Shown: positions 8,302 through 19,723 of the stretch, piece after piece
Layout of the letters: each line of letters starts with the position of its first letter
How positions within the stretch are numbered: position 1 is the first letter of the stretch
Made by a program: the position numbers and the translations under genes
Notes under the pieces: model-generated
The model's input: the letters and a program-made list of their open reading frames with translations, nothing else
What the model was told of the DNA's origin: nothing
Database searches by the model: none
Assembly (NCBI GenBank): GCA_021521415.1
Contig: JAIQDT010002044.1
Coordinates: forward strand, 248,001 to 312,000
DNA: 64,000 bases
Direction: 5' to 3'
Origin: Bidens hawaiensis
Lineage: Eukaryota; Streptophyta; Magnoliopsida; Asterales; Asteraceae

Positions 8302-11300
8302 ACACGGTCATGGTAACATCAACCTGACTGCAGCTGAACTCCAAACTTTGCTGAACGACCATGCGGCGGCCGCTTTAGCCGCACACGTTCAGAATCAAAC
8401 TGGAGGTCCGAGTGGAACATGTACCTTCAAGAACTACCTTGACTGCAAGCCCAGTACGTTTAAGGGCACTGAGGGAGCTATAGGCTTCCTGCGTTGGGCT
8501 GAGAAGGCCGAGTCGGCCTTTGAGATGTGTAACTGTCCCTCTGCCAGTAGGGTCAAATTCGCTGCTGGGACACTTGAGGATTCCGCCCTCACTTGGTGGA
8601 ATTCGAACGTCCAGATCCTTGGATTGGAACTGGCTAACGCGATGAACTGGGAGGAGTTCAAAAGCATGATGCGAGAGGAGTACTGTCCGAGGGAAGAAAT
8701 TTCGAAGTTAGAGTCGGAGTTTTGGTCGTTGAAGATGGTGGGTTCGGAGATTGAAGCCTACACTACTCGTTCGCACGAGTTGGCTGTAATGTGTCCGCGG
8801 ATGGTGGATCCGCCGAGCAAGAGAATAGAGATGTACATTGATGGGTTAGCACCACAGATTCAGGGTATGGTGACGTCTTCCAGACCAGCCACGATCCAAC
8901 AAGCGATCCGTTTGGCTCACAAACTGACGGATCAGGCTGTGACCCAGGGTGCGTTACCACCAAGGGGTTCGACTGTTAAAGCCCGTGACAACCCGAGTAA
9001 TGACCACGTCAGCAACAGTAACAACAACAGCAACCCGAACAGCGGGAAGAGAAAGTTTGACAACACCAGATCTTCATCCTCGAACCTCCCACCGCAACAC
9101 CACTACCGTAAGCCCGAATTTACTCGGAGCTTCAACACTCAGAATCATAACAACAACAACAACGGTAGCGGGCAGGTTTCGAGCGGATATACTGGGAAAT
9201 ATCCAAAGTGCAACAGGTGCAACTTTCATCATGTTGGCCAGTGTGACCGTGTCAAGTGTCAAAGATGCGGAAAGATAGCTCACCAAGCGAAGGAATGTAG
9301 AGTTGACCTTGCGGCGAAGGGTGCTCCTAAGCCACCGATGACGACTAAGGGATGTTTTGAATGTGGACAGGAGGGTCATTTCCGGAAGGATTGCCCCAAG
9401 CTGAAACAGAATGACAATAATGGGGGTAATGGAAGTGGCAGTAATGGTGGAGGAAATGGCAAAGGAAGAGCGTTTGTGATTGGATCGGGTCAAGCCCGCA
9501 ATGATCCGCATGTGGTGTCTGGTAAGTTCCCTGTAAACGATTGTTTTGCTTCTATTTTGTTTGACACTGGAGCTGATAGGAGTTTTGTGTCAAAAGCTTT
9601 TAGCCAACTTTTAAACCTTACTCCAACCCCGTTAGACGCTAAGTTTCCTGTTGAATTAGCTAACGGTAAAACTGTAATAACAACTCATATACTTGCGGGA
9701 TGTAAGTTGAAACTGTCAGGTCATGTCTTTGACATCGACCTTATTCCTTTTACGCTTAGTAGTTTCGATGTCGTTGTCGGCATGGACTGGTTATCCGAGA
9801 ACCGAGCGGAGATTATATGCCATGATAAGATAGTCCATATTACCACCCCTTCCGGCGAGATCATTTCGGTCCGAGGCGAGAGAAGCGGCATGACCACCAG
9901 CGTCATTACCCTTTTGAAGGCACAGAAGTATTTACGAAAGGGCCATCCGGCAATTTTGGCGCAGATTGTTGAGAAACCCGCGGAGGAGAAACGAATTGAG
10001 GACATACCGGTTGTGCGAGACTTTCCGGAAGTTTTCCCGGAGGATTTGCCCGGACTCCCTCCTATTCGTCAAGTCGAATTTCAAATCGAGTTGACACCCG
10101 GTGCAGCACCCATAGCACGAGCCCCGTATCGACTCGCACCGGCGGAACTTCAGGAGTTGTCCACTCAGTTGCAAGATTTGTTGGATAAAGGTTTTATCCG
10201 ACCTAGCTCATCGCCATGGGGAGCCCCTGTCTTGTTTGTCCGAAAGAAAGACGGGACTTTCCGAATGTGCATCGACTACCGGGAGTTGAACAAGGTGACG
10301 GTCAAGAACCGTTATCCTTTACCCCGAATTGATGATTTGTTTGACCAGCTTCAGGGATCGAGTTACTACTCGAAGATCGATCTACGATCCGGTTACCACC
10401 AGCTGAGAGCGCGCGAAGAAGATATTTCAAAGATGGCTTTCAGAACACGGTATGGTCACTACGAGTTTTCGGTTATGCCTTTTGGCCTAACCAACGCACC
10501 AGCCGTATTTATGGATCTCATGAATCGAGTATGCAAGGCGTACCTCGACAAGTTCATGATTGTTTTCATTGATGATATTCTCGTCTACTCCAAGAACGAG
10601 ACTGACCACGAAGAGCACTTAAGGATAATTCTGGAACTACTGAAGAAGGAACAACTGTATGCTAAACTCTCGAAATGTGAATTTTGGCTTCGCGAGGTTC
10701 ACTTTTTGGGACATGTGATCAACGAGAATGGTATCCATGTCGATCCCGGTAAGGTAGAGGCCATCAAAAACTGGGAAGCACCCAAGACTCCGACTGAGGT
10801 GCGGCAATTCCTAGGACTGGCCGGCTACTACCGGCGTTTCATCGAGGGATTTTCAAAAATTACCCAACCCTTCACCGCTTTGACTCACAAGGGCACTAAG
10901 TACAACTGGGGTGACGCGCAAGAATCCGCTTTTCAACTGTTGAAAACCAAGCTTTGTAGCGCCCCTATTTTAGCCCTCCCCGAGGGAACGGAAAATTTTG
11001 AGGTGCACTGTGACGCATCTATACAAGGTCTCGGTTGTGTGCTGATGCAACTCGAGAAGGTTATAGCCTACGCCTCTAGACAACTACGGGTTCACGAGAA
11101 GAACTACACGACCCATGATTTGGAACTCGGAGCTGTGGTGTTTGCTCTTAAGATATGGAGGCATTACTTGTACAGTACCAAGTTTACCATTTACACCGAC
11201 CACAAGAGTCTCCAACATATCTACGATCAGAAGGAGCTGAACATGCGACAGCGTCGTTGGGTCGAGCTGCTTAAAGATTATGATTGTGCCATCAAGTACC

Positions 11301-12259
11301 ACCCTGGCAAGGCCAATGTGGTGGCCGACGCCCTCAGCAGAAAAGAAACAGATAAACCCAAACGGGTGAGAGCATTGCAACTCACGATTCATGCCAGCTT
11401 ACCCGATCAGATTCGCAATGCGCAACTGGAAGCTTTGAAAGATGATAATCTTCCATCGGAACTCATGCGGGGCATGAACAAGCAACTTGAAACCAGATCG
11501 GACGGGGTCCGATATTTTGAGAACCGGATTTGGGTTCCACGATACGGAGAGTTGAGAACTCTAGTGATGGACGAAGCTCACAAGTCCCGATATTCTATCC
11601 ACCCTGGCTCAGATAAAATGTATCATGATTTAAAGGCACTTTACTGGTGGCCGAACATGAAAGCCGATATTGCCACCTACGTGAGCAAATGTTTGACTTG
11701 TGCCAGAGTCAAGATAGAATACCAGAAACCATCTGGTCTACTGCAACAACCGGAACTCCCAATGTGGAAATGGGAACACATCTCAATGGATTTTATTACG
11801 GGTTTGCCTAAGACACCGACGGGATGCGATACCATCTGGGTGATCGTTGACCGGTTGACTAAATCGGCACACTTCCTAGCAATTAAGGAAACAGACAAAA
11901 TGGAAAGACTGACTCGTGTCTACATGAAGGAAGTAGTGTCGAGACACGGAGTGCCTGTCTCGATCATTTCCAATCGAGATTCTCGTTTCACCTCACACTT
12001 TTGGAAGTCGCTGCAAAGCGCACTGGGCACCCGTCTCGATATGAGAACAGCATACCATCCTCAGACGGATGGGCAAAGTGAGCAGACTATTCAGACCCTG
12101 GAGGATATGTTGCGTGCATGCGTCTTAGATTTCGGAAAAAGTTGGGAACCCCACTTACCCTTGGTAGAGTTTTCGTATAATAACAGCTACCACGCAAGTA
12201 TTAAGGCAGCGCCGTTTGAAGCGCTGTACGGACGGAAGTGTCGATCACCACTCTGCTAG
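8291..12259 (+). CDS. gypsy gag-pol polyprotein, stopped inside integrase
   Basis: I choose the ATG at 8291 (MTSRHGHGN); the frame is open upstream but overlaps the small ORF. Order: gag capsid region (residues ~45-230), two zinc knuckles [14 protein letters not shown] (~322) and [14 protein letters not shown] (~354), aspartic protease FDTGAD (~424), reverse transcriptase with FIDDIL (~760), RNase H with DASIQG and TDHKS, integrase zinc-binding region and catalytic core. The core has D in MDF (~1167) and E in SEQ (~1264), but the middle Asp, expected 35 residues before the Glu, is Asn 1228 (codon AAT, SNRDSRF instead of SDRDSRF). The frame ends at TAG 12257-12259 where relatives have a Trp. 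So integrase is dead on two counts. Confidence 0.92.
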   Translation: MTSRHGHGNINLTAAELQTLLNDHAAAALAAHVQNQTGGPSGTCTFKNYLDCKPSTFKGTEGAIGFLRWAEKAESAFEMCNCPSASRVKFAAGTLEDSALTWWNSNVQILGLELANAMNWEEFKSMMREEYCPREEISKLESEFWSLKMVGSEIEAYTTRSHELAVMCPRMVDPPSKRIEMYIDGLAPQIQGMVTSSRPATIQQAIRLAHKLTDQAVTQGALPPRGSTVKARDNPSNDHVSNSNNNSNPNSGKRKFDNTRSSSSNLPPQHHYRKPEFTRSFNTQNHNNNNNGSGQVSSGYTGKYPKCNRCNFHHVGQCDRVKCQRCGKIAHQAKECRVDLAAKGAPKPPMTTKGCFECGQEGHFRKDCPKLKQNDNNGGNGSGSNGGGNGKGRAFVIGSGQARNDPHVVSGKFPVNDCFASILFDTGADRSFVSKAFSQLLNLTPTPLDAKFPVELANGKTVITTHILAGCKLKLSGHVFDIDLIPFTLSSFDVVVGMDWLSENRAEIICHDKIVHITTPSGEIISVRGERSGMTTSVITLLKAQKYLRKGHPAILAQIVEKPAEEKRIEDIPVVRDFPEVFPEDLPGLPPIRQVEFQIELTPGAAPIARAPYRLAPAELQELSTQLQDLLDKGFIRPSSSPWGAPVLFVRKKDGTFRMCIDYRELNKVTVKNRYPLPRIDDLFDQLQGSSYYSKIDLRSGYHQLRAREEDISKMAFRTRYGHYEFSVMPFGLTNAPAVFMDLMNRVCKAYLDKFMIVFIDDILVYSKNETDHEEHLRIILELLKKEQLYAKLSKCEFWLREVHFLGHVINENGIHVDPGKVEAIKNWEAPKTPTEVRQFLGLAGYYRRFIEGFSKITQPFTALTHKGTKYNWGDAQESAFQLLKTKLCSAPILALPEGTENFEVHCDASIQGLGCVLMQLEKVIAYASRQLRVHEKNYTTHDLELGAVVFALKIWRHYLYSTKFTIYTDHKSLQHIYDQKELNMRQRRWVELLKDYDCAIKYHPGKANVVADALSRKETDKPKRVRALQLTIHASLPDQIRNAQLEALKDDNLPSELMRGMNKQLETRSDGVRYFENRIWVPRYGELRTLVMDEAHKSRYSIHPGSDKMYHDLKALYWWPNMKADIATYVSKCLTCARVKIEYQKPSGLLQQPELPMWKWEHISMDFITGLPKTPTGCDTIWVIVDRLTKSAHFLAIKETDKMERLTRVYMKEVVSRHGVPVSIISNRDSRFTSHFWKSLQSALGTRLDMRTAYHPQTDGQSEQTIQTLEDMLRACVLDFGKSWEPHLPLVEFSYNNSYHASIKAAPFEALYGRKCRSPLC

Positions 12260-12887
12260 GCAGAGGTGGGTGATAGCCAAATCACTGGTCCGGAACTGGT
12301 ACTCGAAACCTCGGAAAAGATTGTTCAAATCCGAAATCGCATGGCAGCAGCACGGGATCGCCAAAAGAGTTACGCCGACAAGCGCCAAAAACCTCTCGAA
12401 TTTCAAGTGAACGATCGGGTGTTACTCAAAGTCTCACCTTGGAAAGGTGTGGTTCGCTTTGGTAAGCGAAGCAAACTCAAACCCACAATATGTTGGTCCG
12501 TACCGGATAACTGAGCGCATTGGTCCGGTGGCGTACCGACTGGACCTACCAACAGAACTCAGTGGCGTACACGATGTATTCCACGTATCAAATTTGAAGA
12601 AATGCCTATCTGATGAAACCCAAGTAGTCCCTTTGGAGGAACTACAAGTTGATGAACAGTTACGGTTCATTGAGGAACCAGTCGAGGTTTTGGATTGGGA
12701 AACCAAAACGCTCAAGCACAGCAAAATTCCAATCGTTAAGGTTCGTTGGAACTCGAGACGTGGACCGGAGTTCACATGGGAACGCGAGGATCACATGATG
12801 AAAAAGTATCCTCACCTTTTTGAATGGCTAACCAAACACCGAAAACCGCGAAACCTGGCAAACCGTCAGATATCACCGGAGGTATAA
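12260..12887 (+). pseudogene. integrase C-terminus and chromodomain, separated by stop and frameshift
   Basis: Directly after the TAG the same frame continues [14 protein letters not shown]...[20 protein letters not shown] (to about 12470), the normal integrase C-terminal domain. Near 12470-12485 the frame shifts: the continuation [20 protein letters not shown] is in the next frame and runs to 12887. It ends with a chromodomain-like block (VLDWETKTLKHSKIPIVKVRW, then GPEFTWERE and KYPHLF). In chromoviruses this domain directs integration to particular chromatin. Here it can no longer be fused to the enzyme. Confidence 0.88.
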
Positions 12888-12890
12888 ATT

Positions 12891-13035
12891 AAATTTCGGG
12901 ACGAAATTTCTTTCTACTAGGGGATGATATGACAAACTGAAAATTTTCTTACTTTTTCAGACACTCATCACGACTTGACTCAAATTTTCGGGACGAAAAT
13001 TCTTTAACATGGGAATGATGTGACAATCGTCAATT
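12891..13035 (+). repeat. duplicated polypurine-tract/LTR-junction sequence
   Basis: The block tttcgggacgaaatttcttt...ggggatgatatgaca at 12894-12933 is echoed about 91 bp later by ttttcgggacgaaaattctt...gggaatgatgtgaca at 12984-13025. The second copy runs across the start of the 3' LTR (13019). The first copy thus resembles an older junction between the polypurine region and an LTR start that now lies inside the element. Confidence 0.7.
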
Positions 13036-15828
13036 TCAGGTTAACCCCGTTAACTCAACTCCGTCAATTCAAACTTTAAGATCGTTGAATCTATAACGCA
13101 CACTTCATTACATTTAAACTAGGGTTTAAATGACGCTTAACACTTACTACATGTGTAGTCTTTCGGGATTTGCACCGAAACGCAAACGAGTTGACGCAAA
13201 CGATTGATAAACAAACGACAAACGTCAAAACAATAATTATGTGTTAATTATGTGTTAGATATATGTGTGTTACTTGATTGTTATGTGGAATGTTAAACAA
13301 GAAACAAGAACCAACTATTTAGGCTAGAGATGTAACATTTGGAAGTTTAGGGACTAGAGTGTAACTTGTATATCTATAAATATATCATTATCACAAACCC
13401 TAACTCCTTTCCTTCCCCTCACAAAAACCGACGGCAGCTAGACCCCCCCCCCTCCGTGCGATCGGCTCACAAACACACACCAAACACTTGGTTTTAATCT
13501 TGGGTTTTCACAATTGAAGCATCCTACACCCGTTTCTAATCATCTCCTACCTTCCTCTTGCTTGTATTGGTGTTTTGAAGGTATAACTTGCAAACCCTAG
13601 GTCCGACTTTTTCCTATGCATGGTGTTCATATGATCCTTGTTTATTTGATGGTGTATTAGTGATGATTTGATAACTAGTTTTGATAGTATTGGATGTTAA
13701 TTGTTGTGTCCTTGATTGTGAGTGCAAATAAAACCCTAATCTTGTATGTATGGTGTAATGGAGATGCATGGATAGTAGTATTAGTGTCTAGCATGTTATA
13801 TGATCTATTTGTGATCCATGGCTAGTGAAATTGTTAAGTTTTGATGTGAACAGAATCTGGACAGAATGTGTATACGATGTTTAAATGACTGTAACGAAGT
13901 GTAAACGTGAAAATTGATTGAGATTGTGGGTACTTCAGTAAACTAGGTTGAGTCTAGTTTCCATGAAGTATAAATTCGTAATTTTTGGATAAGTGGAAGT
14001 ATACTTTTATGATTTTACAAAAAACGTGATGCAAAGCTGAGCTGTTAGACCTGCTGTTAGGTTATGTTGTAAATGTTATATCTCATGAACTACGAGACCA
14101 ATTGGGTTGGTTCTACTTCTGGAAGTTGACTCATTGAGTTGGGAACCAAACCCAAGTGGTCTTGCATTTATTGGATTTTTCGTTTAATGGGAATTGCAAA
14201 TAACATTCTGTTGCACATGAATCTGACGGATATGAGTTTGCTGTAATGTTTTGGTCATTATAAGAAAAATATGTGGAATAAAAATAAGATAAAATATGTT
14301 CTGGAAACCTAATATATGTATGCTTCTGTGGTAATTTTTGGTGAATTAATTGAGACGTTATGATCAGTGAACTAGTGCAATCTTTCAAGTAGAAATTCTG
14401 TCATAACGAAACTAGCTGCTGAGTTGTATAGGAATGCATGAAATATGATAGTTTTTATATAATTGTTGTATTTTGACCAAAATACCCTTGCGGGGAATAG
14501 TTGTTAGTTGATTGCCATGAATTGACCAAATCGCCCTTTATGGGGAATAATGGTTAGTTAATCTTTGTTTGTTAACCAAAATGCCCTTACGGGAATAACT
14601 GCTAGTAAAGTATGTTATTAGTACGTGACACGAAAGTAATTGCTCACTCATGTATCGTATCACAATTGTACTTGTTTAAGTCACACACAATTCACAAACG
14701 AAACACGAAATCTGTTACGTGCATAGGTATTATGTGCCGAGTCTAGAGACTCGTTAAACGTACCGATACTTAGAAAATCTCTTTGTTATTTAGAACGCTA
14801 GAGAGTTTCTACGACGCACATCACTTGGTGATCTAGATCGGGATATTCTTCGCAAACAGTGAGTTTCACTTACCCCGCTCTTTGAACTGTTTTCAAACGT
14901 TTTTCACTTGGGGGAGATAACATACTCCGATAAACATATTTTCTGAGATAAACGCATATTTAAGATTTTGTTATAAATTATATATCACTTGTAAAGGCTA
15001 AGCGGCAAACGTAACATTTGAAGTCCCACACATCGGACCGCTTAATATTTGGAATAGCGAGTCACTGTTGAGTAGTACTACTGGGTTTGACAAACCCCAC
15101 CCGACGTTAAGCTCAACTGGAGGTTGAGTGGGTGTAATTTTGGCTAACACTTACCATGGTCTGGATTGACCTGGTGACGGGCACTTGATAAACAGTCAGC
15201 TTCGGTCGCGAACCACTTAGCGATACTTGTTGTATAGATTAGCTACCTATCGATATATAATTTGACATAACACTATCTGGTAATGCAAAACACTTAAACG
15301 TTGTAACGTGGTTACACAACACTTAAACGTCGTAACGGGGTTACGCAACACTTAAACGTCGTAACGTGGTTACGCAACACTTAAACGTCGTAACGTGGTT
15401 ACGCAACACTTAAACGTCGTAACGTGGTTACGCAAAACACTGAATCGTCGTAACGTGGTTACGCAAAACACTGAATCGTCGTAACGAGGTTACGCAAAAC
15501 GCTAAACGATTTATCTTATTTAACTTGTGAACTCACCAACCTTGTGTTGACACTTTTAGTATGTTATTCTCAGGTAGCCGAGGCGGGCGCGCGGTTTAGG
15601 AGCATGCATAAATTGAAACCATCTTTATTCTGCAAACTTAATTTTTAACAGTTACATTTGGTTTTAAGTCGTCCTGCGTGACGCAACTTTTGAATTAAGG
15701 TTTTACGCTTCCGCACTTATTTACATTTAAACGTTTTTCTTTGGTTTGATTATAACTAATGATTCCGATCCTGCCAGTTCACACCCTCTGACGGTAAAAC
15801 TCCGTTAGTGGATTTTGAGGGTGTGACA
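13019..15828 (+). repeat. 3' LTR of the gypsy chromovirus
   Basis: 2810 bp, aligned end to end with the 5' LTR without length change. Differences seen by eye include tactgcag/tacttcag, tgatctg/gagctg, gatcggtg/gatcagtg, aacggtgtt/aacggggtt and gcgcagttt/gcgcggttt. The 29-bp array is at 15289-15502. Followed by the duplication GGAGT. Confidence 0.95.
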
Positions 15829-15833
15829 GGAGT

Positions 15834-16870
15834 CTTTGGGATACCAAAGACCTAAGCAAGGCTTTCCCTTAAGGTACCGGAATATACACTTTACAGCAGT
15901 TATGTGGGATTCTTTTGGATTACATTGATATCTGGCACACTGATAGACAGGGAACATGATGTCCGACCTGCTGGCAGTGAGATACATCAGGGAGCCGATC
16001 ATAGATCTGTAATGATGTTGATCAATAGGAGTTCCCGATGGATCTGGAGAAAGCACAGTTCTAGTAGCAATAGGAGTGAGAAAAGGATAGGAGTCTTTAA
16101 ACCCAAACTTCTGGATGATGTCTCGAACGTACTTTTCTTGATGAATCAAAATACCGTCCTATTTTTGTTCAACTTGAAGACCTTAAAAGAAAGTCATCTC
16201 TCCTAACGAGCTCATCTCAAACCGTCTTTGCATGACCTTGGCAAACTCTCTATACAGTTTATCAGATTTAGATCGAATGATAATATCGTCAAAATACACT
16301 TGGACCAGGATATGATAATCCTACACTATCTTGATAAATAGCGTTTCCTCGATAACTCCTCTTCTATAGACATTCTTTAGAAAGTGTTCTTCTAGGGTAG
16401 CATACCAAGCACGAGGTGCTTAGTGAAGGCCATAAAAAGCTTTATCAAGATGTAAACGTAGTTTAGACGATCATGGTCCTCAAAACCTGGAGGTTGTTTC
16501 ACATAGATCACCTCCTTTACTTTTCCATACAAGAAAGCGTTCTTCACATCCATTCGATACACTTTGAAATTCATGTACGAGGCATAGGCTAGAAAAAGAT
16601 GAATTGCTTCAAGCCTAGACACGGGTGCATAAGTTTCATCGTAATCAAGACCTTCACGTTGAGAGAAACCTTGCACGACCAGTCTTTCTTTGTTTAGTAA
16701 TCACCCCTTATCATCTTTCTTGTTTCTGAAAACCCATCTTGTCCCAATAGGTCTCTTGTTCTGAGGCATCTTGACAAGCCTCCAAACATGAAGTTTCTTG
16801 AACTGTAACAACTCTTCTTTCATAGCTTCAACCCACGAGTTTTCATTCAAGGCCATTTTCTAGTCCTTCG
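15834..16870 (-). pseudogene. host copia reverse transcriptase fragment
   Basis: On the minus strand, from about 16690 to 16390: QGFSQREGLDYDETYAPVSR, RMDVKNAFLYGK and QPPGFEDHDRLNYVY, the classic copia RT opening motifs. The active site is found near 16283-16297 as YFDD (usual form YVDD). Further on, MIHQEKYVRDIIQKFGF and MIGSLMYLTASRSDIMF lead to LGLWYPKDS at 15834, where the gypsy element is inserted. Several stops and shifts separate the pieces (16150-16390, 16680-16870). Upstream part 16690-16870 still reads TRWVFRNKKD-like sequence. Dead copy. Confidence 0.88.
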
Positions 16871-17640
16871 GTTCTACCTGTGAAATAAAACAAGCAAAAA
16901 GACATATGTTAGTGTTACCGGATATACTCCTTGATTGAATTCCAGCAGATGGAGAACCAATGATGTTGTTAGTGGGATGATTTCGATGGACAGAAATCTG
17001 ATGAATGTCGTCGAAAATGGTGAAAGGCTCTGTTTGGAGATTTTGCAGACAGGTTCTCTATGGGATGAAAAATGCGAGGAGCACTTTCAAGAACATCAAC
17101 GATTGATTGAATAGGTTCAGGTTGATCAACTATATTTTCTTGAGCAATTTTTCTTCCCAGAGATGTTCACAATATGGAACAGCAATGGTATTGATGGGAA
17201 TTGTTGTAGTGTTGTTAGAATCACCAGCAGCAGGTTCTTTGATGGTAGTAGCAACTTGAACAGTTTCATCTGTAGAGGGAGGTGTGGCAACATATTTACC
17301 ATGCTAGGAGCTGCTTAAAGGTCTGCCACGGGTTCAATCTGGTGTTGTTCCACATTGTCGACAAACTGAAAATAATCATCCGAATTCAGTTGAATCGGCA
17401 GTTTGAGGAGCATGATTGTCAAAAACTTGATTATTCTCTGGTAGGGTATCAATCAGTGGGGCAGTGGGTGGTGCTATTATGTTGAAAGGCTCAACAGGTA
17501 AACTCACTTTGGATAGACTATTGATAAGAGATTGCATCAATAGAGGTTTTGGTAAAGAAGATGGGACTTGAGTGTTTGCAGGTGGTGGAGTGTACATGCC
17601 ATGAAACTGTTTGAACTCGTGCACGTATCAGTGGTATTAA
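16871..17640 (-). pseudogene. host copia integrase-RT linker
   Basis: Low-complexity Pro/Ser/Thr/Asn-rich segment between integrase and RT (for example MHEFKQFHGMYTPPPANTQV at 17624 downwards), with several frame changes. Such linkers are variable in copia elements and carry no catalytic motif. Confidence 0.6.
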
Positions 17641-18222
17641 GCTCTTACCATTCAACATTAAATGATTCCACAATCAGCTTGGTCTTCTTATTGTAGACAC
17701 GAAAAGCAGCCTTGTTAGCAGCATAACCAACAAAATAACACTCATCTGCCTTTTCAGAAAATTTTGAATCAGGCTGAGCACCGGTATGGAGCAGGGTGCT
17801 GGGACTTCCAAATGTGTTAAAGTAGTTGACTTGCGGATTTTTCTTGTAGTAGACCACATAAGGAGTCTTCTTTAAGCGCTTGTTGATGATCACACGATTT
17901 TGAATGAAACAAGCAGCATTGATTGCTTCACCCCAGAAAAATAGCGGAAGTTTGGAGTCTTATAGCATTTTTCTAGCAGCTTCAATCAATTTCAGTTTCG
18001 ACGTTCATTTACACCATTTTGTTGTGGAGTGTAAGGTGCACTAAAGTGGCACTCAATTTCATTTGAACTACAAAAGTTATCTACAAATCTGTTGCAAAAC
18101 TTAGTTACGTTATCGCTTCTTAAACACTTCACCTTCATGTTCGTCTGCCTCTCCACCAAATTAATAAACTTGATCAGAAATTGGGCGGTTTCGTACTTTT
18201 GTCCTAAAAGGAGTACTGTCAA
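17641..18222 (-). pseudogene. host copia integrase
   Basis: At 18222-17992: KVKCLRSDNVTKFCN and APYTPQQNGVNERRN, the second Asp and the Glu motifs of the copia integrase core (usual forms RSDNGTEF and [11 protein letters not shown]; two changes visible). At 17893-17645: KKTPYVVYYKKNPQVNYFNT, FGSPSTLLHTG and KFSEKADECYFVGYA, the integrase C-terminal (GKGxxY-like neighbourhood) domain. A break lies at about 17900-17990. Confidence 0.88.
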
Positions 18223-18239
18223 TCACAAATTTGTGAGAC

Positions 18240-18470
18240 ACTCAACAGATTGTGGTTTAGTTGCTCCACCAAATTGACTTCATCAAACGTCAGGATCCGA
18301 TTCGATACTCTTCCACGTTTTGTGATATTACCACCCACGTCTCCGGCAAAAGAAACGTGTCCACCATTAAACGATTTAACGTCGAACAGTAAGGACTCGT
18401 CTCATGTCATGTGTCGGGTACAGCCATTGTCTAGGTACCAAATATTGTTGACAGACCTTCTTGGCTGACC
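18240..18470 (-). pseudogene. host copia protease tail and pre-integrase region
   Basis: Minus-strand translation contains IWYLDNGCTRHMT followed by a stop, then DESLLFDVKSFNGGHVSFAG and VNLVEQLNHNLLSV-like sequence. DNG at this place corresponds to the copia protease active site (usually DSGC.RHMTG) and the following block is the segment that precedes the zinc-binding H/C motif of integrase. In-frame TGA directly after RHMT; no intact protease. Confidence 0.75.
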
Positions 18471-19718
18471 CTACACATATTAACAAATTATTTGGACATG
18501 GGTTCTTGAGACTCAGTTGTCTCGGGAATGTTTACCATAAAATTATTATCTTTTATTGGCGTGACATCAATTATGAAATTTTGGGACATGTCAGAATCAG
18601 AATATCAGCTCTTAGGAATCCATGCACGTGCAGATTTCTTGGTTTTGGAAGATCTTCTTGACTGTCTTCTTCTTGATTATAAAACAAAATCCTCACATTT
18701 CTCAATCCTTGGATTCCTTTTCTGATTTCTTTTTGATGCATTTTTAGACGTTTCTGTCTTAAAACTCCTTTTTGTTCTTTCCTTTTTGGTTATCCAGAAA
18801 CGAGGTTTATTGTTTTTTTATTTCTGGATCTCACGTCCATATCACTGGCAGAACTATTTGATTGATCATTTCTTGTTCTTGAACTTGGTTTAGCTCTGGA
18901 ACGGAATTGATTAAACTGACTGTTCGTTTCTCTTTGCACTTTATGCCACTTCTTTCAATGACTTGAAAGGTGAGACCGGTTACCACGCACATAAAAAAGT
19001 CTTTTCCTGTCATTTCTATAGAATTCGTCTGAACTATAATGCATGAGTCGTGGTGAATAAGGTGATGCTTAGAATGGAACAAACATGTTATCTGATCTCT
19101 AAACCCGATCATCAAAAACATTTGAATAGAATGAGTTGACATAATCTTGTGGACAATAACCATAGTAGCTATTATCAAACTGATTGTAGAGTTGAGGTTG
19201 ATAAAATTGATTAGGTGATTTATACAATTGTTTCTATGAGGTGGAACATATTTACTTGAAGTACTAGCCTTTTCCTTTTCAATACAATTTTCATTTACTT
19301 TATCTCCCTCTACCTTCCGATCACTTGATGAACAACTATGTAAGTTTGTATTCACAGACACCTTTTCTTGCTCATTTCTATTGTAAACAATCTCATCAAA
19401 AACAGTTTCACAATCACTATCAGAAGTGGAAACATCATTTTCATTCGCAACATTAAGAGAAGTGTCAACATTAACACTCTCACAGATTACATGATTGTTC
19501 AAAATATTTTTGGAAGTATTATTATTACCGACCGGGTTAACAACAAATGTTTTTAGATTCACATGAGAATAAAATGTGAATTTAAAATCTTCTTATCTCC
19601 ACAACCTTTGTTTGTTTCCACACAATCACTTTCTTTTACACAACCTTCCGAAGAAGATGAACTACCAATAAGACTGATTAATGGAAGAATTGGATCAACG
19701 ATTTTGGGAACAGCAGGG
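18471..19718 (-). pseudogene. host copia gag C-terminal/pre-protease region
   Basis: The longest open part (19562-18831) is Asn/Ser/Asp-rich and encodes VSTSDSDCETVFDEIVYNRN and KYVPPHRNN-type sequence that lies between the gag zinc knuckle and protease in this element type. Above it (19718-19563) the frame reads ...LVPAVPKIVDPILPLISLIG and joins KTKTLV from the fragment at 22852 across the solo LTR. Frame breaks near 19563 and below 18831. Confidence 0.7.
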
Positions 19719-19723
19719 ACTAA

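Larger units (their letters stand above)
4647..15828 (+). mobile_element. complete Ty3/gypsy chromovirus (Tekay-like) with near-identical LTRs
   Basis: Two LTRs of exactly 2810 bp (4647-7456 and 13019-15828), both TGTGACAATCG...GGGTGTGACA, flank an 11.2-kb element with 5-bp duplications GGAGT at 4642-4646 and 15829-15833. It has a tRNA-Met type primer site, an upstream small ORF, a gag-pol frame and a C-terminal chromodomain-like segment, which places it among chromoviruses of the Tekay/Del type. By eye I count about ten substitutions between the LTRs, implying a recent insertion. It is nevertheless coding-defective (see the gag-pol entry). Confidence 0.95.

Noticed and set aside
8087..9511. 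Several minus-strand and alternative-frame open frames over the chromovirus gag
   Set aside because: They are shadows of gag and the small ORF; no motif, codon pattern or promoter supports them.
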